In this document: positions 43,201-48,875 of the stretch, piece after piece
How positions within the stretch are numbered: position 1 is the stretch's first letter
Layout of the letters: each line of letters begins with the position of its first letter
Source: Unio delphinus
Lineage: Eukaryota; Mollusca; Bivalvia; Unionida; Unionidae
DNA length: 64,000 bases
NCBI GenBank assembly: GCA_029339505.1
Contig: JAQISU010000022.1
Coordinates: forward strand, 20,695,001 to 20,759,000
Direction of reading: 5' to 3'
The notes under the pieces: generated by a model
What the model saw: only the letters and a program-made list of their open reading frames with translations
Database searches by the model: none
What the model was told of the DNA's origin: nothing
Made by a program: the position numbers and the translations under genes

Positions 43201-46193
43201 ACACTGTTACAGTTTTGGGGGGAGAACATAATTTAATTAAACTATTTGAATTAGCATACTCATTCACAAATCTGATCAAAGGCACCGAAACAAACAAGCG
43301 AAATTAATACTTGATGACTTGAAATTCTAATACGTTTTGTTAATGAAATGCTAGTTTCAGAGTTGTACCTAATTTGTAATTCCTGAATTGGCACTCAAGA
43401 TGTCCTTACAGATGGGATGAAGTTTCACTATAACTTGCAATGAAATCAATATTGATTATAGAACAAACAAAAATGTACTTTCAATTATGACAGCTGTTTC
43501 ACGAACTAAATGTTCCAATTTTTAGTAAAAGGAATATTGTTTGATTGTGAATCTGAATCAATAACTAGACTGGTTCCCTGTTTACCATGCTCCTTACATT
43601 GCATTCACAGGAGTAGAGTACAAAGCAGGGAATAGACAGATCAGGGAACCAGACAACTCAACAACATAAAGCAGGGATGTAATGCACAATGTTTTCACGT
43701 ACATGTGAAGGTTGTTGAAACCAGTTGGATTAATGTTAATGATCTCGCAGCATCCAGTACATGTTTTGAACCCTGCTGTGCGAGAGTTATTGAGGGAGAA
43801 GTGTATGTGGTTCCCATTCCATTCAGTGTTTCCTGTTGTATTCTCATTTTCAATAGCAGTGGTTGTCACTTGGAATTTAGCTGTGTATATTTCACAAGAT
43901 GACATTTCCTTTGTAACAAAAGATAAATTAATCTTTTCAAGAGAAGCCAAAATGTGTGTGAGAGGTCAAGTCAGTGTGCAAGTCTGTTCAGATATCTTTG
44001 AATAAACCAAAAGCATATAATTCCTAAAATGTCTGTGATCTACTTTCCACTAATCATGATGTCAAATTCTTGGGCTACATTGTTCAAATTGAACTGGAAA
44101 TGGATGAATATGAATTTTTAGCATCACCAATAACTGCAGATATAAGCAATGCACAGGTACCAATGAAACCTTTTTTTGCAACACATATGTACTGAATCAA
44201 CAACAACAAAAATTAATTGTCCAAATACACAACTGACATAAAGATGACTGTTTCTTCAAATGGCATCCATCTGTTTTAGTCTTTCCATTGTTTGACTTTA
44301 TGCAATGGCTATTCAAATGTCAATTAGCAATGTCAACCAGTCCTCCTCAATGACTGAGTTGCACAAGATGTGTCTGCCAAACTGCAGTGTTGATTGGAAA
44401 GTATTTAACCCTTCCCTAAAGTTACATACAGAGTGAATATGCAGGACATTACTGCCAAACCTACACAGATGGAGAAGTAAAAAAAATCACATAAGCTGTA
44501 CTGTGTATATATAGTTGTGGCATACAAACTTAATTTTGCAGCAAAAACTATACCTGTCACTACTTCATGGGTGGAAGTATTTCTGAACTTCCAAACAGTC
44601 AATTTACCTCTCAGATGATGCAATCATCAGATATCCCAGGTCTGTCTCAAGAGCACTCTTACAGGCACCGATCTTAAGTCTAACGAGCCGTGAGTACCCA
44701 TGGAATTTCCAACTCTCCACTATTATATGCTGAAGTAATCCTCCTGCACAAGACAAAAAACAGTTTCTATTTTAAATACTATTGCAGAAATTATTCCAAA
44801 ATGAGAATACAATACCATGCTACTTCAGAGTCAGTCATGTACTTCTAGTAAGTACTTTTATCTTTACATTTAGATATGCCGATCTCAAATATAAAAAGGG
44901 AAATAACTAAGTTCATTACTGGAAGCAGCCATGGCAGTCTCAGTCAGTGTACTGTGCTGAGGTAATTGTTTTCAACTGGATATATTTGAAAACGTCAAGA
45001 TTGGTCACTTTTCAAAACAAGAGGTCACAAAACAGTTTCAATAAAAACAATTTTTACTGAACTATCCATACGACATATAAAAATGTCCCCTCTTTCTAAC
45101 AAATTGTTGTTATCAGATTAAGATTGTCTCTAACATATATATTATTAGAAGAAAACTATCAGTAAACTTCTGGTTGCATCAGAGCCAGAACTCATATAAC
45201 TACTGTTGTAATGAGCACTGTAATACATATAGCCAAAGTTACACAAAAGGATGTAATAAATGTGGCAAGAAAACACAATAATGAATTCAATCAAGGCTTT
45301 ACTTTACCTAAAAATGGAACTCGGATCAACTCCAGCCTTGTCAGGTTTTGAGCTTCTGCCAGACCTGTGAAGAGCCGCACATACTTCAAAGCATTCTGTG
45401 GGCCTGCACAGTGGGTCATTACAAAAGTCTTTAAAGATGGTGCAGAGAAGTCTTTAAATGGATGAAGATTGGTAAATTGAACAAATCTCAAGTAAAGAAC
45501 CTGAAGATGTTCCAACTTTGGAAGTTCTGGAATAACAACACCTGTGAGATGAAGAGAGGTAACTCTTGCCCCTGTTGGTAATGTAAGTTGATTATGGGGA
45601 TCAATTGGAAATCTTCCATCCCTATTTTTAAAAGGTCCCAAAATTGTTATATTTGGCAGGTACTGTATTATTTCCTCAAGCAGAAATATGTCAGAAATTT
45701 CTATTGCCTCAACTTTACTTTTACCGAGAGCTGCACAAACACCAGAAATACTCAACTGTTCAATTCCTCTCCGTTTCCGTCTGACAAGATGTTTTGGATG
45801 AAATGAAAGTATAGTCCTTAATTCTGAGCATTTTCTCAACAATGCTGAAAACATATTGTCTGTCATACCCTGGACAGTCCATGGACTTAAACCTTCCTCC
45901 GAAAAATCAACAGTTTTCATCAGTCTCAGATACAATTGAACTGACTCCTTAAGTTTCTTACATTGACACTCAACTTTCAGAACATCTTTTAAAGACAAGT
46001 GACTCAAGATGTACACCAAGATCTCAACAGATAAGGTTGAGATATTATTAAGATTTGTCTTCTGCATTGCTTTACAAGCTTGCTGCTGAACTTTCAGCTT
46101 CTTCTCTTTAGGGTAATTTTGGATATCTGAACTTTCTAGAATGCCTACCTTAGTTACCTCCCCTTTATAATCTGACCTGCTTCTCTTGTGCAT
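1228..46193 (-). CDS. FBXO38: F-box only protein 38 orthologue (11 coding exons, 3' end outside window)
   Basis: Whole-gene entry. Known role of the family: FBXO38 is the substrate receptor of an SCF (SKP1-CUL1-F-box) ubiquitin ligase; in vertebrates it targets PD-1 and co-activates KLF7. Seen here: eleven exons whose splice phases all agree, coding about 1,554 residues. The order is an F-box (about residues 51-95), leucine-rich-like repeats (about 100-490), a long low-complexity Asn-rich and acidic region (about 505-1335), then a second conserved block (about 1,370-1,554). Short conserved stretches recalled from the human protein recur in order: [40 protein letters not shown]. The chain is longer than the human protein (about 1,188 residues), mainly through the exon 6 insert. 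The final exon(s), about 90 residues by analogy, lie left of position 1. An in-frame TAG 12 bases upstream of the ATG supports the start. Confidence 0.95.
1292..1466. repeat. 56-bp tandem triplication containing a splice acceptor
   Basis: Units begin at 1292, 1348 and 1404, with a partial fourth at 1460. Each full unit carries, on the minus strand, the pyrimidine-rich tract and TTTATAG|ATTCACCATG of exon 11. The first unit overlaps the first 13 bases of that exon. Confidence 0.95.
1467..3019 (-). other. FBXO38 intron 10, remaining sequence
   Basis: Apart from the LINE fragment at 2451-2578 and a (GGGA)n microsatellite at 2953-2982, no feature was recognised. Confidence 0.6.
2451..2578 (+). 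mobile_element. CR1-like LINE, 3' end of RT ORF (fragment)
   Basis: The plus-strand frame reads [18 protein letters not shown], then [16 protein letters not shown] and a stop. This is the typical C-terminus of CR1/Rex-type reverse transcriptases (WNSLP and FKSALKTHLF motifs). It is 5'-truncated and lies in FBXO38 intron 10. A related fragment is at 53835-53985. Confidence 0.75.
3020..3171 (-). CDS. FBXO38: FBXO38 exon 10
   Basis: 152 bp, phase 0 in and phase 2 out. It codes [18 protein letters not shown], then [20 protein letters not shown] and [10 protein letters not shown]. It aligns with the human segment ending in RIRSWMDTIANIN. The acceptor is TTTTTCAG|ATC. The donor chosen is AATTT|GTATGT at 3019; a second GT four bases on (TAT|GTATTT) is in phase 0 and would not fit exon 11. 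Confidence 0.92.
3172..3920 (-). other. FBXO38 intron 9, acceptor-proximal part
   Basis: Unique AT-rich intron sequence between exon 10 and the 30-bp array. No gene or repeat was recognised; the short open frames are unsupported. Confidence 0.5.
3921..4971. repeat. 30-bp TA-rich minisatellite with ATT microsatellite expansions (left part)
   Basis: Unit TATTGTATGTGTATGCAGAC plus TATATTATTA. Runs of up to about 17 ATT triplets are inserted within units. It is interrupted on the right by the TIR element at 4972-5805. Frames are open on both strands because the unit length is divisible by three and stop-poor. Confidence 0.97.
4972..5805. mobile_element. Non-autonomous TIR DNA transposon, copy 1 (834 bp)
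   Basis: Ends are inverted: ACATACATGCCAACC at the left and GGTTGGCATGTATGT at the right. Subterminal motifs of the form AAAAAGCGTAATCC occur about three times near the left end and four times near the right, all in the same orientation. Copy 2 (32510-33317) is alignable along its length, which defines the element. No transposase frame is visible. It is inserted in the 30-bp array. Superfamily unknown; target duplication cannot be read because the flanks are repetitive. Confidence 0.85.
5806..7715. repeat. 30-bp TA-rich minisatellite (right part), with higher-order repeat
   Basis: Same unit as 3921-4971. A block with the variant GTATGCCGACTATTATTATT followed by a long ATT run and a characteristic order of unit lengths occurs at about 6060-6350 and again at about 7202-7490, spacing 1,142 bp. 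A partial third copy lies at about 6715-6900. Confidence 0.97.
7716..7995 (-). other. FBXO38 intron 9, donor-proximal part
   Basis: About 280 bp of unique intron sequence between the donor of exon 9 and the 30-bp array; nothing recognised. Confidence 0.5.
7996..8162 (-). CDS. FBXO38: FBXO38 exon 9
   Basis: 167 bp, phase 1 in and phase 0 out. It codes [20 protein letters not shown], then [20 protein letters not shown] and [11 protein letters not shown]. The human protein has TRCRVLKHLKVENAP and then RIIYLRPM here. The acceptor is CTTTACAG|CAAG and the donor CATGAG|GTAAG. It lies between two large arrays: the 30-bp array downstream and the 45-bp array upstream. Confidence 0.93.
8163..9059 (-). 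other. FBXO38 intron 8, acceptor-proximal part
   Basis: It contains a diverged internal duplication: segments near 8602-8650 and 8750-8798 share TTTAGGAC and ACATCATAAGAAGT, spaced about 148 bp. No gene was recognised; the open frames at 8099-8476 (plus) and 8466-8831 (minus) have no domain. Confidence 0.5.
9060..9400 (-). mobile_element. CR1-like LINE reverse transcriptase fragment with YTDD
   Basis: The minus-strand translation includes [16 protein letters not shown], then [18 protein letters not shown] and the catalytic box LYTDDTQI (YTDD at 9162-9173), then [16 protein letters not shown]. These are RT motifs of CR1/Rex-type LINEs. It is truncated at both ends; the 5' side runs straight into the 45-bp array. 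It shares family with 57100-58045. Confidence 0.88.
9400..11815. repeat. 45-bp minisatellite, about 54 units
   Basis: Unit GGTACCATATTACAGTAATG, TGTGCATTAATCTTGCATTA, TCCAA. Unit length is constant at 45 bp, so two forward frames stay open for about 800 codons; these are by-products. A variant block at about 10500-10620 recurs at about 11400-11520, exactly 900 bp (20 units) away. It lies in FBXO38 intron 8. Confidence 0.98.
11861..11963 (-). CDS. FBXO38: FBXO38 exon 8: C-terminal LRR-like segment
   Basis: 103 bp, phase 0 in and phase 1 out. It codes [17 protein letters not shown], then [17 protein letters not shown]. The human counterpart reads VLVLKSKNL and then GITDLVLKDCPKMMFI. The acceptor is ATATTTCAG|GTTCTG and the donor TCACTG|GTCTGT. 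A 45-bp minisatellite starts about 45 bp beyond the donor. Confidence 0.93.
11964..13539 (-). other. FBXO38 intron 7, acceptor-proximal part with two short duplications
   Basis: A block of about 80 bp starting CCCTGCATACATCAATCTGC is present twice (about 12105-12180 and 12196-12270, spacing 91 bp). A second pair begins ATCTTTTTTTATAAATTATA at 12527 and 12616 (spacing 89 bp). The open frames at 12737-12964 and 13280-13528 match nothing I know; the latter ends in a plus-strand A-run at 13510-13524. Confidence 0.6.
13775..16311 (-). pseudogene. LINE ORF2 (endonuclease-RT-zf), deleted and interrupted
   Basis: It starts with the AP-endonuclease beginning [12 protein letters not shown]; part of the catalytic region after SIVCL is missing. 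It then reads [20 protein letters not shown] and reaches CGDWN (15930-15941), where it abuts [11 protein letters not shown] of the RT (15902-15925). RT motifs follow: [27 protein letters not shown] and QYADD (YADD at 15403-15414). The thumb region is at 15243-14431. [19 protein letters not shown] zinc motif lies near 14100 and a TAA stop at 13775-13777. Several in-frame stops show it is inactive. Confidence 0.88.
16932..17759 (-). pseudogene. LINE ORF1 (coiled-coil, nucleic-acid-binding), broken
   Basis: It starts [13 protein letters not shown] long heptad-rich coiled coil follows ([20 protein letters not shown]), then [21 protein letters not shown] at 17283-17285 breaks the frame, which continues as [20 protein letters not shown] and RPVIVKFW. 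This matches the layout of L1-type ORF1 proteins (coiled coil, RRM-like, C-terminal domain), which bind element RNA. A later frameshift near 17015 is needed to reach the [16 protein letters not shown] tail. Confidence 0.8.
17761..18240 (-). other. FBXO38 intron 7, between LINE and 53-bp array
   Basis: Possibly includes the LINE 5' UTR at its left end. No other feature was recognised. Confidence 0.4.
18241..18797. repeat. 53-bp tandem repeat, about 10.5 units
   Basis: Unit GTATCTGAGTGGGACTGATA, ACAGCCTTGTCCAAGTAGAG, AATACTGTGATAA. Units are highly similar; the last few share a 2-bp deletion (GAGTGAACTG). The minus-strand open frames are by-products. Confidence 0.97.
18798..19777. other. Intron 7 sequence between two arrays
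   Basis: No tandem array or recognised element. The open frames at 19404-19697 and 19415-19600 overlap on opposite strands and have no recognisable domain. Confidence 0.5.
19778..20252. repeat. 52-bp tandem repeat, about 9 units
   Basis: Unit CATGGTGAGGGCAATTTAAA, CCATGGGTACCCTATGTGAT, GGTCACAATTGG. Very homogeneous; the first three units read AAAGCATGG and later ones AAACCATGG. Confidence 0.97.
20253..21574 (-). other. FBXO38 intron 7, donor-proximal part
   Basis: AT-rich intron sequence with an A-run at 20410-20424 and a CA-rich stretch near 21541-21570. No gene or transposon was recognised. Confidence 0.5.
21575..21729 (-). CDS. FBXO38: FBXO38 exon 7: conserved TSTSDPV motif
   Basis: 155 bp, phase 1 in and phase 0 out. 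It codes [18 protein letters not shown], then a basic stretch ([10 protein letters not shown]) and [16 protein letters not shown]. Vertebrates have STSTSDPVIEDDHVQV at this point. The acceptor is GTGAACAG|GTATA and the donor TATACAG|GTAGCT. A CA/TG-rich stretch lies in the intron directly beyond the donor (21541-21570). Confidence 0.93.
21905..22215. repeat. Degenerate 27-30-bp repeat, about 11 units
   Basis: Diverged copies of GACTCTTAAGAGTCTCCACA followed by TGTAACT. Many units contain the palindrome ACTCTTAAGAGT, so single strands could form small hairpins. Confidence 0.8.
22216..23499 (-). other. FBXO38 intron 6, no recognised content
   Basis: Unique AT-rich sequence. The open frame at 23328-23540 runs into the repeat at 23500-23652 and is unsupported. 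Confidence 0.5.
23500..23652 (-). repeat. Dispersed repeat, copy in minus orientation
   Basis: The reverse complement aligns with 26838-26990: both contain AGCTAAAAGTGTTATCT, then GAGGGC, TTTGTGAGGT and AGTTCTCCTAA, plus an upstream GACCGCCACCT. The SINE at 23658 follows immediately. Family unknown. Confidence 0.7.
23658..23985 (+). mobile_element. tRNA-derived SINE
   Basis: The head has a pol III A box (TAGTTAGAGCATCC, about 23670-23683) and a B box (GGTTTGATCCC, 23705-23715). The body contains CTGGTGTCAGGATAATGTGA, then GGGTGGGACATCATACTACA and TATGACTGAATAATTGC. The 3' end GCTACGTTGAAAATCC resembles the GGCGTTAAACCC ending of lophotrochozoan SINEs. It is not a functional tRNA gene. Confidence 0.8.
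23986..24551. other. Intron 6 sequence, no recognised content
   Basis: Unique sequence between the SINE and the Tigger-type MITE. Confidence 0.4.
24552..24759. mobile_element. Tigger/pogo-type MITE with TA target site
   Basis: 208 bp, flanked by TA at 24550-24551 and 24760-24761. It begins CAGTCGTCCCTCACCACTTC and ends, read in reverse, CAGTTGTACTTCGCTTATTG. The interior has the Tigger-like stretch with GTTTTCTATGCTCTAACTAC and TATTCGATTTATAAATAAAG. No coding capacity, so it was mobilised in trans if at all. Confidence 0.8.
24760..25309. other. Intron 6 sequence, no recognised content
   Basis: No repeat or frame of note; it may contain further decayed parts of the recombinase element to the right. 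Confidence 0.35.
25310..25935 (-). pseudogene. Tyrosine recombinase/integrase-like gene fragment (DIRS/Crypton type), frameshifted
   Basis: The minus-strand frame contains [16 protein letters not shown], then [19 protein letters not shown], which resembles the SAM-like N-terminal domain of eukaryotic tyrosine recombinases (pattern LSTIKGYRSAI ... DIG ... L..L..SF). After a frame break the sequence [17 protein letters not shown] resembles the core motif FLLALASGRRVSEIHAL. In another frame [20 protein letters not shown] fits the V...P.FIAK segment. The histidine/arginine/tyrosine end of the catalytic domain was not found. DIRS or Crypton origin is inference. Confidence 0.6.
25936..26837 (-). 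other. Intron 6 sequence, possibly the 5' part of the recombinase element
   Basis: Short minus-strand frames at 25811-26014 and 26101-26298 may belong to the recombinase element, but I cannot align them to a family. Otherwise unannotated. Confidence 0.3.
26838..26990 (+). repeat. Dispersed repeat, copy in plus orientation
   Basis: Inverted relative to 23500-23652 (see there). The two copies are 3.2 kb apart in the same intron and could pair in the pre-mRNA. Confidence 0.7.
26991..27345 (-). other. FBXO38 intron 6, donor-proximal part
   Basis: Nothing recognised. Confidence 0.4.
27346..29876 (-). CDS. FBXO38: FBXO38 exon 6: giant exon with Asn-rich repeats and acidic disordered region
   Basis: 2,531 bp, phase 2 in and phase 1 out, coding about residues 493-1336. 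It opens with [15 protein letters not shown], nearly identical to vertebrates. A run of about 130 residues of degenerate AANQ/NETNQ-type repeats follows (about residues 510-640), where the vertebrate protein also has an Asn-rich tract. Next come an acidic cluster (DDDDDS, coded by a GAT/GAC microsatellite near 29155-29172), a Ser/Thr-rich disordered stretch and a basic patch ([16 protein letters not shown]). The end contains a Cys-containing segment (CRCKRV then CTCDRK). The acceptor is CATTACAG|AGTAG and the donor TTCAG|GTCAG. A second strong donor lies inside, at 28256/28255. Confidence 0.93.
29446..29830 (-). repeat. Coding minisatellite for the Asn-rich tract of FBXO38
   Basis: On the minus strand, short degenerate units coding [13 protein letters not shown] and HAANQN recur for about 130 codons. 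Being in frame and in the orthologous position of the vertebrate Asn-rich region, this is probably an expanded, tolerated low-complexity linker rather than a domain. Unit length varies (12 to 30 bp). Confidence 0.8.
29877..30424 (-). other. FBXO38 intron 5, acceptor-proximal part
   Basis: AT-rich, nothing recognised. Confidence 0.5.
30425..31145. repeat. 58-bp tandem repeat, split by a SINE
   Basis: Unit CAGTTTCTGGTCCAGGTTTC, TGATTACTGACAAAACTTGT, CTAAAAGTTAAAACATCT; about seven diverged units at 30425-30845, with two more (AAGTTTCTGGTCCAGAGTTC) at 31070-31145. The SINE at 30849-31066 separates the two parts. Confidence 0.9.
30849..31066 (-). mobile_element. SINE, minus orientation
   Basis: The poly-A tail appears as a T-run at 30849-30872. 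Reading on the minus strand, the 3' end is GTGCTGAAAAATGGCGTTAA ACCATT, preceded by a conserved body (GTGGGTCGGTGGTTCTTTCC). A decayed tRNA-like B box (GTGTTCGAGTCT) lies near 31025-31040. This 3' end is common in molluscan SINEs. It is inserted inside the 58-bp array. Confidence 0.8.
31335..32090. repeat. 45-50-bp tandem repeat with two alternating unit types
   Basis: Units of type ACCTTAAACCAAGGTCAGAA AGGGTGTCACAAAAT and type CTTTAAACCATGGTTGGGGG AGGATGTCAC are mixed, about 16 in all. The block of both types repeats as a higher-order unit of about 180-200 bp. It lies in intron 5, ending about 150 bp from the donor of exon 5. Open frames are by-products. Confidence 0.92.
32236..32389 (-). 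CDS. FBXO38: FBXO38 exon 5: LRR-like segment ending in the EPPKGC motif
   Basis: 154 bp, phase 1 in and phase 2 out. It codes [20 protein letters not shown], then [20 protein letters not shown] and KEPPKGCS. It matches the human stretch from INLVRCHALKLDSF to MFREPPKGC. The acceptor is ATTTCAG|GTCAG and the donor CTCCAG|GTAAG. Confidence 0.95.
32425..33750. repeat. 48-bp tandem repeat, interrupted by a transposon
   Basis: Unit TGACTTGATGTATTAAAAAA, ATGGAACATTTTATCTTAAA, ATGGAAAA. About 1.5 older, diverged units lie at 32425-32508 and about nine nearly identical ones at 33320-33750; between them is the TIR element 32510-33317. Confidence 0.95.
32510..33317. mobile_element. Non-autonomous TIR DNA transposon, copy 2 (808 bp)
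   Basis: Same family as 4972-5805. It begins CATACATGCCAACCC and ends GTTGGCATGTATG. The interior aligns throughout, for example AACAATGATTTATTTGCCCC and GGTGGATATACC. Iteron-like AAAAAGCGTAATCC motifs are again subterminal. No transposase frame. Confidence 0.85.
33815..33930. repeat. Short tandem repeat, 11/21 bp
   Basis: Repeated CCAATATAATA and CCAATATAAAA units, about ten copies, next to the 48-bp array in intron 4. Confidence 0.85.
34113..34286 (-). CDS. FBXO38: FBXO38 exon 4: LRR-like segment
   Basis: 174 bp, phase 1 in and out. It codes [20 protein letters not shown], then [19 protein letters not shown] and [13 protein letters not shown]. The human equivalent has NADLVKYGLADVVENPGI and IYNCPHLHNP, so the assignment is firm. 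The acceptor is ATTCTCAG|AAGA and the donor ACTAGTG|GTAAGA. Confidence 0.95.
34287..37046 (-). other. FBXO38 intron 3, acceptor-proximal part
   Basis: Mostly unique AT-rich sequence. At 35280-35400 a 10-bp word (GAGAGACCA) recurs four to five times; this may be a decayed element end. A 37-bp word at 34896-34932 recurs at 37047-37083. Confidence 0.5.
37101..37424. repeat. 77-bp tandem repeat, about 4.2 units
   Basis: Unit starts CAGACCCAGATCTGCCATCA and ends AATATTTGAAACAAGCTGCA. Spacing between the first units is 77 bp (37102, 37179). Confidence 0.95.
37425..38102 (-). other. FBXO38 intron 3, between 77-bp repeat and Tigger element
   Basis: Nothing recognised. Confidence 0.4.
38103..39085 (+). 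mobile_element. Tigger/pogo DNA transposon, internally deleted
   Basis: 983 bp flanked by TA at 38101-38102 and 39086-39087. The right end, read in reverse, begins CAGGTATACCTCGCTAATAT then GGCGGGTTCGGTTCCAGACC, very close to the well-known Tigger1 terminus. The left end (CAGGACATCCGCATTACGGC) is only weakly similar. The interior carries the transposase N-terminus but no DDE domain. Confidence 0.8.
38194..38615 (+). pseudogene. Tigger-type transposase, HTH half only
   Basis: A first stretch, [20 protein letters not shown] then RQTVSTVVN, resembles the Psq-type helix-turn-helix; it is followed by a stop. After it comes [20 protein letters not shown], then [20 protein letters not shown] and [10 protein letters not shown], the CENP-B/Tc5-type HTH of Tigger transposases. 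The DDE catalytic part is missing. The family is known to bind TIR DNA and cut at TA; this copy cannot. Confidence 0.8.
39088..39639 (-). other. FBXO38 intron 3, donor-proximal part
   Basis: Nothing recognised. Confidence 0.4.
39640..39767 (-). CDS. FBXO38: FBXO38 exon 3: LRR-like segment
   Basis: 128 bp, phase 2 in and phase 1 out. The translation includes [20 protein letters not shown] and [11 protein letters not shown], aligning with the human segment containing VRIQPSLTKDGVFSALK. The acceptor is GTTTCAG|CCTG (AG at 39769-39768) and the donor CATCAG|GTTTTTA (GT at 39639-39638). The donor lacks a strong +4 to +6 consensus. Confidence 0.93.
39768..44607 (-). other. FBXO38 intron 2 (4.8 kb), no recognised content
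   Basis: Several short open frames occur at 40089-42563 and 43594-44005 on both strands. None shows a recognisable domain, splice pattern or continuity, and the overlapping plus and minus frames look like chance. The block at 40600-42030 is somewhat less AT-rich than its surroundings and could be old element-derived sequence, but I cannot name it. No tandem array of note was seen. Confidence 0.6.
44608..44743 (-). CDS. FBXO38: FBXO38 exon 2: LRR-like segment
   Basis: 136 bp, entering in phase 1 and leaving in phase 2. The translation runs [16 protein letters not shown], then [17 protein letters not shown] and DLGYLMIAS. This is collinear with the human segment that begins GGLIQHVVEDSW. The acceptor is TTGTGCAG|GAGG and the donor GAGAG|GTAAAT. 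The exon is too short to stand out as an open frame; it was found by the splice sites plus homology recalled from the family. Confidence 0.93.
44744..45307 (-). other. FBXO38 intron 1 (564 bp)
   Basis: GT at 45307-45306 and AG at 44745-44744 on the minus strand. Ordinary AT-rich intron; no repeat or gene was recognised inside it. Confidence 0.85.
45308..46193 (-). CDS. FBXO38: FBXO38 exon 1: start codon, F-box, first LRR-like repeats
   Basis: First coding exon, 295 codons plus one base. It starts [10 protein letters not shown] with a basic N-terminal stretch (KEKKLK). The F-box follows: [20 protein letters not shown], then the ECQCKKLKE segment, which is the SKP1-binding helical fold. After that come divergent leucine-rich-like repeats, including [15 protein letters not shown] and [15 protein letters not shown], which match the vertebrate protein closely. 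The exon ends TTTTTAG|GTAAAG (phase 1). The ATG is preceded in frame by TAG (46205-46207). A CAG|CCAG acceptor-like site lies a few bases upstream, so a 5'-UTR intron is possible; I saw no clear promoter. Confidence 0.95.
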
Positions 46194-47109
46194 TTCTGGC
46201 TGTGACTAATTAATTTGCAATTTTTCAAAAGCACTAGTTTCTATAACTGACTGTGGATCTCAGCACCCTACTACATATATCTGACAAATTATCTTCCTTG
46301 TATTGCCCTGTCCTAATTTTATTTGACACCAAAGAAGCAGAGTTGTATCTACAATAGAATTCATACTGCCTTCCTAATGGTAAAGTTATTTCTTCTGTCA
46401 CTCCAGTTGAACCCCGATTATCTCCCCTGTTGCACACAATGGAGAGAGCTTTATTGGTTGCAATACCAGTTCCAAATGACACAAGAAAATATCCACTCTG
46501 GCTGAATAATGGATGAAAAGCTACTAGGATTTTCCTTGCCTACTGTTATAATTAGATTCCTTTTTGTTTTCCCCCACTCTTCCTTTTCATGATCTCTCCT
46601 CATTCATAATTTTTGTCTGAAAGGAAAATAGAAAGGAATAAATTTAATTTATCTTTCTCTTTAATTCAATCACAAGAACCATGTATTGATTCACTGCATA
46701 AAAAAGCAATGGGTACAAAAATGTTTCTAAATATTATATAGGTATTGAAATTGGCTATTAGACTGTAAAACATTTTTTTGTATACAAGTATATATTATTT
46801 TCTTTCAATGACACATGATGAATTTATGAGAAGGGCCAACGATACAGTACCATATTTCTGCCTATTTTCAGTTCACCAAATTTCCTTTTACTTATTTGGC
46901 TGTCCAAAGACAATAAATTCTTTAATATGTTGTCAGAAAACAAATTGGAGAAGACAAATATCACACGCATGTACCCCAGTAACAAAGTTAGCACCAATGA
47001 CGATGTTCCACATTGAATGTAACACAAGCATTATTTTCCATCTTTATATTTTGGGTAATGAATAAAACACATACACTACTTGCCTACTTTTCTCTATGTA
47101 TCCCAATCC
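46194..47109. other. Upstream region of FBXO38
   Basis: Probably contains the 5' UTR and promoter. No CpG-dense stretch or clear TATA box was recognised. Overlapping frames at 46234-46505 and 46778-47065 are unsupported. Confidence 0.4.
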
Positions 47110-48190
47110 ATAGTGGCCATGCAATTTAGTGAGCATCCCTGTTCACATTAGCCATCCAATTTAGTTAATGAGTATACTGTCCACATTGGCCATCCATTTT
47201 AGTTAGTGAGTATCCCTGTCCACATTGGCCATATAATTTAGTTAGTGAGTATCCCTGTCAACATTGGCCATACAATTTAGTTAGTGAGTTTCCCAGTCCA
47301 CATTGACCATACAATTTAGTGAGTATTCCTGTCCACATTGGCCATACAATTTAGTTAGTAAGTATCCCTGTCCACATTGGCCATCCAATTTAGTGAGTAT
47401 CGCTGTCCACATTGACCATACAATTTAGTTATTATCCCTGTCCACATTGGCCACACAATTTACTTAGTATCACTGTCCACATTGGCCATACAATTTAGTC
47501 AGTATCCCTGTCCATAATGGCTATACAATTTAGTGCGTATCTCTGTCCACATTAGCCATACAATTTAGTTATTATCCTTGTCCACATTGGCCACACAATT
47601 TACTTAGTATCCATGTCCACATTGGCCACACAATTTAGTGAGCATCTCTGTCCATAATAGCCATACAGTTTAGTGAGTATCCCTGTCCACATTGGCCATA
47701 CAATTTAGTTTCTCTGTCCACATTGGCCACACAATTTAGCAAGTATCCATGTCCATAATGGCCATATAATTTAGTTAGTGAGTACAATACAATTTAATGC
47801 GTATCTCTGTCCATAATAGCCATACAATTTAGTGAGTATCTGTCCATAATAGCCATACAATTTAGTATCTCTGTCCACATTGGCCACACAATTTAGTATC
47901 TCTGTCCATAATAGCCATACAATTTAGTGAGTATCTCTGTCCATAATAGCCATACAATTTAGTGAGTATCTCTGTCCATAATAGCCATACAATTTAGTGA
48001 GTATCTCTGTTTATAATAGCCATACAATTTAGTGAGTAACTCTGTCTATAATAGCCATACAATTTAGTGAGTAGCTCTGTCTATAATAGCCATACAATTT
48101 AGTATCTCCGTCCATAACAGCCATACAATTTAGTGAGTATTTCTGTCCATAACAGCCATACAATTTAGTGAGTATCCATAAAGGCCATTC
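47110..48190. repeat. Degenerate 35-39-bp tandem repeat, about 30 units
   Basis: Core CTGTCCACATTGGCCATACA ATTTAGTGAGTATCC. Units vary by deletion of AGTTAGTG or similar. The right half switches to the CCATAATAGCCATACA variant, showing local homogenisation. Confidence 0.95.
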
Positions 48191-48659
48191 AATAACGTTA
48201 ATGCTTCTAACATGAACCTGCAATTCTCAAGGGTATTTGGATTGTGGTGCTACAAGTAAGATTAGTGAAGTAAATAAATAAACAACAAAACATGTAATTT
48301 AAAACCACAATAAACTTAAAGACTGTAAGGGTATGTTTGATAATAGTGTACTTTAACCTTCAATGAATGAACATTTTGTGGAGAAGTAACTAATTTGGCC
48401 AATTTATAATTAACAAGTCAAGATGAGTCACAAAAAAAAGATTAACTTAATCTGCCATACATGCAAATATAATCATGATTTATAAAACACAAATATCCAA
48501 CCATTGCATATGTATTGTGAAACATTACTTAAGGAGCTTCCTGTCATAGAGCTTTGTGTCAAAAGAAATTATAAAATTATATAATTATATATTATCCCAA
48601 ATTATAAAAGTAGTTAAGAGTTTATTGAAACCTTCAGCAAGGTATCAACAAGTAATTAA

Positions 48660-48875
48660 CAGGTTATATTGAATATTGTATCCAATAAAATGCCTATCAG
48701 CTGTCACTGAGAGCACATGCAATCAGGAAACCAAACAATTGAATATTATATCTAACAAAATGCGTATCAGCTGTCACTGAGAGCACATGCAATCAGAAAA
48801 CCAAACAATTGAATATTGTATCTAACAAATCAGTTGTCACTGAGAGCACATGCAATCAGGAAACCATACAATTGA
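48660..48875. repeat. About 70-bp tandem repeat, 3 units
   Basis: Units contain TTGAATATTGTATCTAACAA and CACTGAGAGCACATGCAATC; the third has an internal deletion. Confidence 0.9.

Noticed and set aside
43594..44005. Overlapping frames of 65-118 codons on opposite strands
   Set aside because: Located inside FBXO38 intron 2, with no recognisable domain or splice logic.
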